This document shows positions 22,175 to 34,500 of a DNA stretch of 64,000 nt, in pieces. The stretch spans positions 17,539,862-17,603,861 of the forward strand of contig CM064571.1 in the NCBI GenBank assembly GCA_032716605.1, given 5' to 3'. This DNA is from Paralithodes platypus. Taxonomy: Eukaryota > Arthropoda > Malacostraca > Decapoda > Lithodidae. The translations under genes were made by a program, and so were the position numbers. The notes below the pieces were generated by a model. The model was not told the DNA's origin. It saw only the letters and a list, made by a program, of their open reading frames with translations, and searched no databases. How positions within the stretch are numbered: position 1 is the stretch's first letter; every line of letters begins with the position of its first letter.

Positions 22175-22500
22175 CTACATGGAGGGATAGACAGATGAAT
22201 GAGGAAGTACGAGAGCAGTGTGGTGTGGATATAGATATGCTGGAAAGTGTGAAAAGGAACACCTTGAGATGGTTCAGCCATGTGGAATGTAAGGGAAGTG
22301 AAAGAATTACTTAAGAGAGTGTACGAGAGTGAGGTGGAAGGACAGGGAGGTGGAAGGATGTAGTTAAGAAGTATATGCGTGAAAGCGGTGCTGGATGCAA
22401 GGAGGGACGTCGACTGACTGGGGACAGAGGTGCATAGGGGCGTTTCATTCGGAGCCAGCCCTTCGGTGATCACGGCGTCCGGCAATAGATAGATAGATAC
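22175..22500 (+). mobile_element. GATA-tailed LINE 3' end, second copy
   Basis: Matches 3690-4009 closely, including the MEWRDRQMNEEVREQCGV-like block (frame broken), the CGATTGACTGGGGACAGAGG-like segment and the tail GGCAATAGATAGATAGATAC. It is shorter at the 5' side. Together with the copy at 3468 it defines the LINE terminus shared with the GATA SINE. Confidence 0.75.
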
Positions 22501-22675
22501 TGTAGATAGACAGTATCACCCTTGGCTTAGATACATACTAAATTATCGGTGTCAAACAAAAGTTGAGTCCTCTATAATTACTGTAGTCTAAATTATTGTG
22601 TATGTAAAAGATACAATTATGATTTATAGTTCAATATATGTCTTAGTAAGGGATAAGATGGCCTTTATGTCTTAG

Positions 22676-22999
22676 CAGGGTGTCAATCCGGAGCAATTTT
22701 GTGTGAAAACTTGAATAAATATGAGAAGGAATACAAGACAATTACATGGCATAGCATTGTTTTGGCCATTATATCAACTCCAAAGACATAATTTAAACTG
22801 TAAATGACAATTATATCTAATTATAATTATACAATAATAGAGACTAAAAATTATGGACTTGGCTTTCGTTTAACACCCTGTGTCATAGGAAGGGATAAGA
22901 TGGCCAAAATACTGTAATGCTATTTCCTGTAACTTTTCTTGTATTCCTTCTCATATTCATTCAAGTCTTCAAACAAAATTGCTCCAGTTTGACACCCTG
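22676..22999. mobile_element. hairpin MITE with CAGGGTGTCAA ends
   Basis: Arms 22676-22768 and 22888-22999 are reverse complements at roughly 85-90%. The outer end is CAGGGTGTCAA. Just outside and inside, AAGGGATAAGATGGCC occurs near 22650 and 22895 in the same orientation. No target duplication is certain, so the superfamily stays open. Confidence 0.65.
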
Positions 23000-24051
23000 G
23001 ATATAGTTACTGTACCGAGTAATGTACAGTACGGTCACGCTAATAAGTCATGTCCCAGCTGTCATTACGTTTGGCTTGCTTTGTGCTGTATTAATGTCTG
23101 TCAGATGTTGAATAGGGTGGGTAAGTGTAGGAACATGTTTCTATATTTCACTCGCTATGAAGAAATGACGCTTAGATATATTTTGGCAGTTAATGAGAGC
23201 CTAGAGATGGTATTGAAAAGGATAGATGAACTGGGAGCAGAGAATATGGCATTGAAGGAATACAAAGGACGTTTCACGGAAGTAAAGGAGTCGACTGCAT
23301 GGACGGTGGTAGGTAAACAAAAAGTCAAGGATTTGGAGGATATTATGAAAGAGCAAAAGGAAGAAATGAATATGACCAAAAAAAGTTTTGAGAGTGCAGT
23401 TGTAGGGGTCATGAAGAACAAGGAGATTGTTGTGAGGGAGGCCATGGACAGGGATAGGGGTGTAATCTTGTATGGAGATATAGAGACTCATATGAATGAT
23501 AATGGAGTGAGAAAAGTGAGGGATATGGAGACAGTGAAGGAGGTCTTGAAAGGTGTGGATGAGGACGAATATGGATGGGAAGGGCAGGTGGAAGAGGTCA
23601 GTAGGATAGGTAGATATAAAAGGGGAGAGATGAGACCTATAAGGGTACAGTTTAAAACTAGGGTAGTGGCGGAGACTGTGACAAATTTTAGTTGGAGGCT
23701 AAATACAAATGATAAACTGAAACACATAAGACTAAAGAAGGATTTGAGTATAGAACAAAGGAAAAAAAATTAAGGAATTACAAGAAAAGGCTGATGAAAA
23801 TAATGGAAAGTTGGATGAGGAGGATAAGAGAAATTTTTACTGGAGAGTGAGGGACGGAAAAGTGAGGAAGTGGTTTATAAGAGTAGAAGGGAGGGGGAGA
23901 TCAGGGAGGGGAGAGAATGTGATGGGAGTTGTGATGGAGGAGGAGAATGGGGTGGTGTGACAGGGAGAGACAGGAGACAAAGAGGCAGACCCAGTAGTGC
24001 TAACGGGGGAGTAGGGTACGGACTGGAGGAGCGGGATGGTGTAATTGCTGA

Positions 24052-24845
24052 AGGAATGGTAGATGGATTAAGGATTATGATTAGTAATGTGGATGTGTTT
24101 ACCCAGGACAAGAAAAGAGAACTGATATGTAGGTTGCAGGATGAAGAGGAAAAACCTGATGCCATAGCCCTACAGGAAGTAAGACCAAAAAATGCTAGAA
24201 TTGAAAGGGAACTGGTGGAATATAGTTTGGAGGGTTTTGAGTTATATGAGAGAAATGCTATTAGAGCAGAGGTTGGAAGAGGACTGTTTATTTATGTAAG
24301 AAAAGAGCTCAAGGTTAATGAGGTGGATATGAGACAGCAGTATTGTGAGTATTTGTGTATTGAAGTAAAATGTGTAAGAGGATCAATTCTAATTGCCTCT
24401 ATATATAGAAGCCCAAATAATAGCAGGGGAGAGGATGATAACCTACTGAAAGCAATGGAGGAGATAGATAATAGAGAGAACAAATATAACATTTTGATTG
24501 GATATTTCAATTTGCCAAGGATCAACTGGGCAAATTGTACTACTCCAGCGGGACAGGGTAGCCTGGAAAATAAGTTTATAGAGAAAGTGAGAGATTGTTT
24601 TTTAATGCAACATATTGTAGAGATGACAAGATATAGAGATGGGATGCAGGGGAGTGTACTTGATTTGATTTTTAGCAATGAAGAGGATATAGTGGAACAT
24701 GTTAATGTGGATAGCCCTATAGGTCGTAGTGACCATGCCTGTATAAGCTTTAGTTGTAACATTAAATCAGAGAGGGATAATAGAAGCAATAGAAAAATAT
24801 ACATGTATGATAGAGCAGATTATGAGCTGCTGAGACGGTGTTTGG
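24052..24845 (+). pseudogene. LINE endonuclease domain with altered active site
   Basis: This domain nicks target DNA in LINE retrotransposition. Visible blocks are ALQEVRPKNARIERELVEY, VGRGLFIYVRKEL, ASIYRSPNN, ILIGYFNLPRINW, GSVLDLIFSN and IGRSDHACISF. The family motif GDFN, whose Asp is catalytic, reads GYFN here (about 24498), a single G to T change. The other motifs look sound. The reading frame runs straight into the repeat array at 24851. Confidence 0.75.
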
Positions 24846-24850
24846 ACACC

Positions 24851-25784
24851 ATTAATTGCTCTTTCCATTCACATATGCATAGCCTACGTGAGTTGCAGTT
24901 GGGATGTGTGTACATGCTTAGATTGATATGCAGGATTCGAAGTTGCATAATAAATCGTAGGCAGTGTCCACCATTCTTTTAACTGTCTTCGTGGTGCGAT
25001 GCATAAGGTGTTGATTTTCGGTGTGAGCATCCTGGATTCGAATCCACGGACTGCCACATGTGTTTGTAAATTTCATTAATCGATTTTAGGAGTATAGTTG
25101 GTTGTTGGAAGGAACATAATAATTGATATTGGTTCAGGGGTAATTTATCGAGAGGACTTCCCTAGTGGGTTAAGGCCCCATTAATTGCTCTTTCCATTCA
25201 CATATGCATAGCCTACGTGAGTTGCAGTTGGGATGTGTGTACATGCTTAGATTGATATGCAGGATTCGAAGTTGCATAATAAATCGTAGGCAGTGTCCAC
25301 CATTCTTTTAACTGTCTTCGTGGTGCGATGCATAAGGTGTTGATTTTCGGTGTGAGCATCCTGGATTCGAATCCACGGACTGCCACATGTGTTTGTAAAT
25401 TTCATTAATCGATTTTAGGAGTATAGTTGGTTGTTGGAAGGAACATAATAATTGATATTGGTTCAGGGGTAATTTATCGAGAGGACTTCCCTAGTGGTTA
25501 AGGCCCCATTAATTGCTCTTTCCATTCACATATGCATAGCCTACGTGAGTTGCAGTTGGGATGTGTGTACATGCTTAGATTGATATGCAGGATTCGAAGT
25601 TGCATAATAAATCGTAGGCAGTGTCCACCATTCTTTTAACTGTCTTCGTGGTGCGATGCATAAGGTGTTGATTTTCGGTGTGAGCATCCTGGATTCGAAT
25701 CCACGGACTGCCACATGTGTTTGTAAATTTCATTAATCGATTTTAGGAGTATAGTTGGTTGTTGAAAGGAACATAATAATTGAC
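24851..25784 (+). repeat. tandem array of a 328-bp unit with tRNA-like segment
   Basis: Near-identical units start at 24851, 25180 and 25508 (ATTAATTGCTCTTTCC). The third stops at about 25784 before the final 50 bp of the unit. Each unit contains a tRNA-like stretch ending with a canonical B box (GGATTCGAATCC) and GGACTGCCAC. The part from there to CATAATAATTGA recurs at 56990-57070. The array interrupts the LINE coding region. Confidence 0.85.
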
Positions 25785-27963
25785 TGGGGGGAATACTTGA
25801 AAGGTGAAGACGCTGAAGGAATGTGGAGGAAAATTAGAGTCAAACTGGAGAATGCTGTATCCAAAAGTGTACCAGTAAGGGAATATAAGGATAAAACAAA
25901 ATTGAGGAAAAGAACTAACCCAGAATTGCCAATGAAAAGAAAGCTTTGGATATTGATTAGAAGAAAGAAACGATTGTGGGAAAGATTAAAATTGTTAAAA
26001 AAGAACAGGGGGTCTAGTATAGAGGCTAAGGAAGTGGATCTGGAACGCAGACAAATAAACAATAAAATAAGGTGGGAAACAAGGAGGGGGGTGAAGGAGA
26101 GGGAGAGAGAGAGATAGCTAGAAATGTGAAGGATAATCCAAAAATATTCTGGAAGTACATTCAGGAAAAGTTAACAAGAAGAGTAGGGATCCCAGAGCTG
26201 GTAGGGGGGTTGAATGATGGGAGTAGAGCGGAGACTGATAAGGAGAAAGCAGAGGTGCTGGGGAAATACTTTGGGGGGGTACTAACAGTGGAGTCGGAGG
26301 ATGCAGTGCCTACTATTCCCATCAAACAGGCACCGGCACTAGAACTAATAGAGTTTTCCCATGCTAGAATAAGAAGGGCTATAGAAAAAATGAACAGAAG
26401 TAAGTCACCGGGACTGGATGGGATACACCCAAGAATCATAAAGGAAGGAGGGGAGATGTTAGTAGAGCCATTGAAAATGTTATTTGAGGTATCGTTTAAT
26501 ACAGGACAAATCCCGATGGACTGGAGAGAGGCGAACATAACAGCTATATTTAAGAAGGGAAAGAGAAATGACCCAGGCAATTATAGACCAGTCAGTTTGA
26601 CAATTGTTGTGTGTAAACTAATGGAAACGGTAATTAGAGAAGGAATAATGGATCATATGAAGTCAAACCAACTTTTCAGTGGGAGACAGTTCGGATTCTT
26701 GCCGGGGAGGTCGACGGTACTACAGCTAATTAAGGTGGTAGATGATTGGATGCAAATTCTAGAAGATGGTGATGTAATAGACGTGGTATATTGCGATTTT
26801 ATGAAGGCCTTCGATAAGGTCCCACATAAAAGGTTAATAGAGATAGTTAGAAGCTATAAGATAGGGGAGAAATGTGTGAAGTGGATAGAAGCCTTCCTGA
26901 AAGATCGGAGACAGAGGGTACTGGTGAATGGAATAGGCTCGGGGTGGAGGGAAATTACAAGTGGGGTACCTCAGGGATCTGTGTTGGGACCACTGCTGTT
27001 CGTTATATTTATCAACGACTTGCCTGAAGTTATAACTAATGGAAGTGAGGTATACCTGTATGCGGATGACACTAAGCTGTATAGAAGAGTGAGGAGTAAG
27101 GAAGATATGGGTTTGCTTCAAGGAGATGTGGAGGGCATGAAGGGATTGGTTAATGCCTTTTCATCCAAAAAAATGCAAGTACATGCAGATTGGGACCAGC
27201 AAGATAGACAAGGTAGGATACAGTATGTATGAAGCGATGGAGGAAGTATATAGGTGTAGTGATAGACAATAAGTTAAATTTCTCAAACATTTAGCGGAAA
27301 AGATAAACAAAGCCAATAGAATTGTAGGGCTGATAAGGAGGACATTTGTGTCACTTGACGAAGAAATCTTCAGGAATCTCTATACAGCGCTGGTTAGGCC
27401 GCACCTGGAATATGCGAACCAGGTGTGGGCTCCATATATGGTAAAGGATATAGAAGCAGTGGAGAAAGTGCAGAGGAGAGCTAGCAAGCTGGTACCAACG
27501 TTGAAGAACGCGGGCTATGAGCAGAGGTTGAGGACACTGGGGCTTCCGACACTGGCATATAGGAGAAAGAGAGGGGATATGATAAGAGACTTTTAAGATA
27601 GTGTCAGGAAAGTACGATGAGGATGTGTGTGAAGGTATCTTCTTGATGCGGGAGGGAACAAGAACGAGAGGACACTGTAAGAAAATTTACAAAGAAAGAA
27701 ATAGGCTTGAGAAGGCAAAGAACTCATTTTGTGATAGAGTGGTAAATGAGTGGAACGCACTGCCCCAGTATGTAGTCGATTCCGAATCAATAAGGGAGTT
27801 TGAAAGTAATCTTGATAAAGCATGGGGAAGACAAGATTTGAAGTTTGATTATAAAACAAAAATACAGAATAGTAAAAATGTTGCGTCTGCTACCGCCGCC
27901 GCCAACACTGTGAACGACCGCAGCAGTGCAAGTACTGGTACTGAGCTGGATACACAGGCATAG
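25785..27963 (+). pseudogene. LINE reverse transcriptase and C-terminal region
   Basis: After the frameshift near 26095 the frame to 27232 holds the whole catalytic region: [54 protein letters not shown] and YLYADDTKL (the YxDD box, about 27055). The frame is lost near 27180; the following parts (NKANRIVGLIRRTF, ALVRPHLEYANQVWAPY, TLGLPTLAYRRKRGDMI, NEWNALPQYVVDS) are spread over two more frames to the stop at 27961. The catalytic Asp pair is intact, but the protein cannot be made in one piece. Confidence 0.8.
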
Positions 27964-28350
27964 TTTGCCTTTTTCCAGAGGATCTACTGTAAGAAACTGT
28001 AAGAAACTTCAAGATATTGCTGATAATAATTATTGACCAAAACATACTTGGTGCCGAGACATCACTTCTTAGCGCGATTGTACAATCGAGGGTATTAAGT
28101 GTTGTCATAGATTCCAGTGGTTTTCGCTCAGAAAGTGTTATTGGTATCTTTATAGTTACTGGGAAAAGTGCTTATCCCTCAAAGTATTAGTCAGTGTCCG
28201 AAACTTTGTGAAATATTTGACAACACTTATTAACCTCGACCGTACATGTATTGTCCTCAGTATGTCCAGTACCGTAGTGTTAATTTTTTGCAGTGGTCGA
28301 CAGTACTGTATACACTAACTGAACTGATTATTATTATTATACATCCCCAG

Positions 28351-28464
28351 GGAGGTGAAGTGTTCAAGGAGACCATCACAGCCAACATATCCGATGACTC
28401 TGTTCTGTTGGAGTTTCCTCAGACTGACGGCACTTACGTCACGCAGCTCATCGACTTCAAACAG
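28351..28464 (+). CDS. oaf: oaf exon (first one recognised)
   Basis: Acceptor CATCCCCAG before 28351 and donor GTTGGT after 28464. It encodes 38 residues, from GGEVFKETI to TQLIDFKQ, in phase 0 at both ends. In insects the residues before GGEV are VxVQNQ, so one short upstream exon is missing. Confidence 0.88.
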
Positions 28465-31400
28465 GTTGGTATAACAGGAGATAATACCCACGCTACATAC
28501 ATACATATCGTTTATTAAAATATTAAAATATAAAAAGGACCCCTGCCGAAGGATAAGTCAGAAATCGAGAAATTTGAGTGCGTAGTGTGCAAGGGCGAGC
28601 TTGTGTTAAATGATGATCCTGTGGCTGTGATTTTTTTAAATGAGTCATTGGAGCTGGTGGACAAGTTTTGTTACCTAGGAGATACAATCTCTGCCGGTGG
28701 TGGGGCAGAGGCTGCCACTGTCGCCACTGTGGCTGGTGAAAGTTCAGAGAACTGCTGCCAATTCTGACCATGAAAAGAATGCCTCTCCCCCTGAAGGGAA
28801 AGGTGTATGCCTTATGTGTTAGAAGTGCAATGACGTATGCCTCAGAAACATGGGCCATTAAAGTAGAGGATGTCAACAGAATGGAATGTAATGAGGTGAG
28901 AATGGTGAGATGGATGTGTGGGGCCAAACTGCAGGATAGAATAACAAATAATGAGCTGAGGAGACGCTTAGGTATAAAGAGTATTGAGTATTAGCGAGCT
29001 GATGCCTACAAGTAGACTGGGATGGTATGGAGAGAATGGATAAGCAAAATTGGGTGAAAAGATGCAGGTCTGTGATTGTGGAGGGAGCTGCACCAAGAGG
29101 TGGACCGAGGAAGACCTGGGATTGGACTATATGTGCCGATCCCGAATCCAAAAACTTGACAAGTGAAGCAGCCCTTAACAGGGTTGCCTGGAACGCCGCC
29201 ATTAGGACAAGAGACTGAAACTGCACATATGTCCGTCTTAAAATTGTATGTATGTATGTAATAATATCACTCCTTACAGTTTTAATTCGATCCCAGCCTG
29301 AGCCAGCCATAATGTAATCCTCACATGGACAATTTCCAGGCAGTAGCCTACCTCTGAAGTTAACCAAGGTGAGGAACACATATTCGAATGGGATTTGTTT
29401 GAAATTTAGAAAAATAGCATTAATTTTGTTTAATCAAAATGCTTGGATACGGTACATGTATAAATGAAGGACATCCATGAATATGTGGGCCTCGGTCACC
29501 CAGAGGTCACTCTCTTCAGTGCAAAGATGGAAGGAAACTGGCAGAAATAATCAATATGAAAGCTTTTTATACTGTATCACCAGGAGTGTGCTGTAATCAC
29601 AGGGGGAAATGTCTCCTTAGCATAGTAGGTAAGATATACTGTAGGATAGTGATCAAGAGCCGGCCACAGTGTTTACATGGTGGGGCAATGTTGTGGCAGG
29701 ATTTTGCTGTTCTGAAGTCCAAGTTGCCTCATATACAGTAGAGTTTTGGTATGGTACCGGTACTGTCTTGTTGTAGCACTGTTGAGGCTGGTGTGGTTTG
29801 CAGATACTGCAGGTGCAGGTGCTGCAGTTGGACTTAGTTCAGTCTTGCTACAGCACGGGTAGCACATTCTCAACATCAGCCAAAGGGAAGACATGATGGG
29901 TCAATGTTGTGGCGGGACTTTCATGTATTATATTCCAACTGCGGAAAAGCAACCACGTCTGAACCATTACAATGTACAGTATGTACAGTACTGTAATGGA
30001 AAACTTTTAAACCATTCTATGTATTGTATGTGCACACAGGTTACTGGTATGCCATGCTACCATGGTTGTACAGTACAGTACTGGTAGTCCCTTCTTTAAC
30101 CCCTTCTGTACTGCAACGTCTTTTATTTTCTTCTAGCTATATTTAGAAAATGTTGTGAAGTTTAACCCCTTATTGGCGGTGCTCGACTTAAGTCGTGCAC
30201 CAATTTCCAGCAAGTTAGGATCATTATTAAGGCTTTTAAAGGGTTAAAATCGAGTGCAAATGGCCGGGAGCACAGTGGGCCAGACAGCCGACTCCCAGGG
30301 CTTACCGCCGCCCATTAACTCATGTTCCCTGTGTTCTCGAGAGGCCGGCAGTGTAGCCAGTAGTGAGCATAGCTAGGAAAAATATACCGATATATGCTAA
30401 ACTCCCATGTTCGTGGCATCACTGCAAGAGAACCACGAGTGCTATGTAGCTCGTTCTGGTCTCATTTTGAAGCTTTTAGTGCCTAGTTTTTTGCTAAATA
30501 TTTTTTGTTCTCATGCAGATGCTTGATTTATCATGCAGGAGGGCCTGAATATGCCCAAATGAGCCCAAAACACCCCGCTAGACAAGGGTTAAGAAGGATC
30601 TGTGGTAGTAAAAAGGGTTAAGTGGGATAGTTCGAAGTCTGTTAATTGCTGGACGTCCTTTTTAAACTGAATAAAAGCGTCTAATAGTAGCCAGCATAAA
30701 GTTAAAAGGACGGCACGGTAATGAAGGGGTTAAAGCTAATATTAATAACAATAATTGCGACTCACCAACTGTCCAAAATTTCACTTTGCAAATTTTGATA
30801 TCTAACACTATTGACCAAAATCTTAATCTACAAAACTTGTAGTGTTGCTTATAAAAGTATACAAGTGATTTATAGAACAGGTGTGGCCATTTTAGTGCAG
30901 TGGTGACTTTTGTGCTTTGATGTTATTAAGGGAGCCCACCTCGCTTTTTTTCTCTTTCTCTCCCTCTCTCTTTGGCTTGTATCCGTTCGGCCCCATTCAG
31001 CTACTGTTTTAAGATGTTTACCCCCATCCAGGTGTCAATATTTTCCTGGCGAGTGGTAGCGAGCCAGCATATATATATTTTTGTTTTGACAGCAAGCTAA
31101 ATTTGTACATTTTTCGATAGAAAAATGTCTCCAGCAAAGCCGGATTTCTCCATACAATGCTGGCTCGCTATCGCTCGCCAGGAAGAAGTCGACACATGGA
31201 TGGGGATAAACGTCTTAAAACAGTAGGCTGAATGGGACCGAATGGATACAAGCCAGAGAAAGAGAGAACGATAAAAACAAAAATGGTGACCCCCCTTAAT
31301 TTAATTAATTAAGTAAGTTAAGTTAATGTTTTTGTTTCAGGAGCTTCAGATCTTCAAGGTGATCGTGTTGGGTGAGGAGGAGTTGGGTCAGAGTCAGTAC

Positions 31401-31518
31401 CAGGTGATGTGCTTTGTAATGCGTTTCTTCAAGAACAACTTCATCTCCTCGGATGCCATGTCCAAACTCAGACAGGTTGGTAGGGCAAAAAACAATAACT
31501 ACTATAATAATAATAATA

Positions 31519-31552
<34 letters not shown>

Positions 31553-34500
31553 TGCCAGACGCCTTACTCCCCTTACGAGGGTGGCCATACACAGAATGCC
31601 CCCAAGCGGACCTATTCCCTGTGAGAGGGACAACCCGAGCCAGTTTAGTAAAGGACTTACAGGATTGACCACTCAATTTAGGATCCGTCCGACTCCTAGG
31701 CCCTCTGTGTATCTTGTTAGCACTATTTTTCTACAGTGGTGTTCGGCTAATCCATCCACTAACCTGATTTACCCTTAGGTAACAGTACGGATTTGTATCA
31801 GGTTTACTCCCCTAGACAGGTTGCCAACCAAGGCTGACGAGTCCCATCCACCCGGATTTGTATAAGGTTGTCTCCCCTAGATGAGTTGCCGACCAAGGCT
31901 AACGAGTTCATCCACCCATGGGAGATTATTATAATAATAATAATCTGGTTTTTTATTTCTCGCAAACTATAGTCTATTTGCTGTAAGTAGGCGAGAAATC
32001 ATGACCTCTATCCTCTGTAACTTAAAAACGAATAGAACAATCGAGCTAATATTTAGACCATTTGGGAAGAGTATGTCAGGGAATAGATGAGGAAATTTAC
32101 AGCCAATTTTTAAGTTACAGAGAATAGAGATCATGATTTCTCGCCTACTTACGGCGAATAGGCTATAGATTAGTGTTAGTGATATTGTACTTTTGGTTTT
32201 ATATATACAGTATCGTAAAAGAAGAATTTAATCTTTGTTATCAAGCTGGATTCGTTTTCTGTGTTCATTATGCACACTCATGATGCACAGAATAATTCAG
32301 CAAAGGAGGCCAGGTTATGAAGCGTAAGTTCCTGCTGCTGTATACTAATCAACTATCGTACCTTGAGGTTCCCCCCGGAATACAGTACCGGTCTCCCTCA
32401 CTATCCGATGCCCCTATCTATCTATCTATATGCTCAGGCCCAATCCCCACTTTTCCTATTTTTTATTTTTATTTTCTATTTAACCCTCCAGCCCCGGCTA
32501 TGTATTATATATATATTCCTCGAAACCCGGGTGTTTTGGCCGAAAAACGTCTAGGCTAGGCTACCGTATATTCGTTAATCAGACTGCTTCCCGCATTCCC
32601 GCGCATCCCCAAGCGTAGCTGTGTTATATACCTGTAGAATGGCATTAAGTAGAGCTCTCTAAGTCAACTGGTTGAGCTGTGATGATGATTTCATTGGAGA
32701 TAACTTTATGGCCAAAACAGCCACTTTACACCACTTTTCGATACTTAACAACATACAGGCACACACGAACAAGCGACGCTCTCCTTCTTGTGGCCGGAGA
32801 TGCGGGGCGTCGGTCCAGCCGGCTGTTGTTTACATGCGTCGGATCGACGCCTCGCACACGAAGCTCACAGGCTTTCAACCACTGGGCGTTCAAGAGGCCT
32901 TCCGGGTACCTGTTATATGCTTTTTTATGGGCGTTCAAGAGCCCTTCCGTGGTGAGAGGGTTAATTCTATTTTATTATTATTTTTTTATTTTTTTCTTGG
33001 GGGTGGCCGCCTCAAGACAGAGCAAGAACAGGGAAAACACAAAACACAACATAAAACAACGAACACACACAGACAAAACACAAATTCACACACATTCGAT
33101 GCCCCGATTTACCATATTTTTATTGTTTTTTAGGCGTTTGTGTTTAGGTTTTGGCTGGTCCGAGAACGCATCCTCTTTTACCCCATTTATTTTAGGGTTC
33201 GCTATACAATTTTTCTTTTGAAGATCGGGTTTTCAGGAACGTAACCCAATCGTAAATCGAGGGAGACCTGTACCAGTACTGCTCTTTTCGGCTGGATTCT
33301 ACAGCCACTTCTTCATTCATATGATACAGGAAGATAATCATAATTTTTTTTGTATTTATTGGATGGTAGTAATAATAAATGAGATGTATACCTGTATATA
33401 TATATATAATAAAAATTGCTGTTATAATAATGTAACCAAAACAGTTTATTCCATATTGATAGGTCATGATATCATAAATAAGTAAATATTTGTTATCTTA
33501 ACACCTTACGAGCGGCCTAGGCGGTAATTTATATGTACCGCCCAGCGGGGTGTTTTTACCCTAAATAGGGTTGTTTACGTGATCATTTTCATGCCTAAAT
33601 AAGACCCAGAGCGTAAAACAAGTATCTATCCCTGAAAGGGCATAAACAGAGCTTTCCAATGACACCCCAACCATCCTTGTACGACCACTGGTTTTCTTGC
33701 AACGATCGCGCAACACGAGTGCAAAAACCATGTAATTAGGTACTTTCCCTACATAATTCCCTGTGTAGCGAGTGTGGGGGGAGATGGAAGGGTGGTTTTC
33801 ACTTCAGTTGGCCCACCGCGGTGGTGGGCGGCGGTCATAGCCTTACTACGCTCCTCACACCGCTCAGCTCTCTCTCTCTGCAACATTACGTGCTGAAAAT
33901 GGCACACGACATAAGTTGCGAACCGCCACTTAGTCCATATTTATTTCACACGACATAAGTTTCGCGCCGCCAAAGAAGGGTTAAAGAGCTTATGATAAGA
34001 GAGTTGTCATCTTTTTCTTTGAAGGCCATTTTGGCACCTCAATTCTCCACTTGCGAGTTTCAGGCTATAAGGAAGTTGGAGCCGTGAACATCGATATTAA
34101 ACAGAAATGCAATAGTAATGTAGGTTTCTAATGGATAAAAAGTATGTTGAAATGGGTTTTATGTATTTATGAATGTACTACGACCGTATTTTAGCTGGTA
34201 ATTCTGCTAAATATCAATGTCTACAGCTCCAACTTCCTTATAGAACGAAACTCGCAAGTCGGCAATTGTCAAAGATTTGTTTTGTTTTTAAATCATGTAG
34301 ACTGTATATCCAAAGATCAAACTCTATATCCTGTACTAATATCCCCAAATATTTGTTATGAATATGGAGATCTTTGGGTATAAAGAGAGGAAAATATCAC
34401 CAGTGGTACAGTACTAAGATGGCGAAGGTTGGCCGAGATCTGTTACTCAAAAGTTACTGTTCCAATTAATATAACGAACTCATTAAAATTAAAAACTATC

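Larger units (their letters stand above)
23107..27963 (+). mobile_element. LINE of the CR1/jockey group, frameshifted
   Basis: ORF1 (about 23107-24000) has a Lys/Glu-rich coiled coil and a GRYKRGEMRPIRVQF segment typical of LINE ORF1 proteins. The endonuclease is at 24052-24845, reverse transcriptase at 25785-27232, and the C-terminal region at 27290-27963. Frame breaks lie near 23773, 26095, 27180 and 27597, and a tandem repeat array splits the link between endonuclease and reverse transcriptase. The 5' limit is set by the hairpin MITE ending at 22999 and is approximate. Confidence 0.8.

Noticed and set aside
24851..25784. CRISPR-like or satellite array
   Set aside because: Units are 328 bp with no spacers and only three copies, in a eukaryotic LINE; no CRISPR structure.
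32672..33221. Two overlapping frames of 153 and 180 codons
   Set aside because: They cross the end of the short piggyBac derivative and low-complexity DNA, and show no motif.
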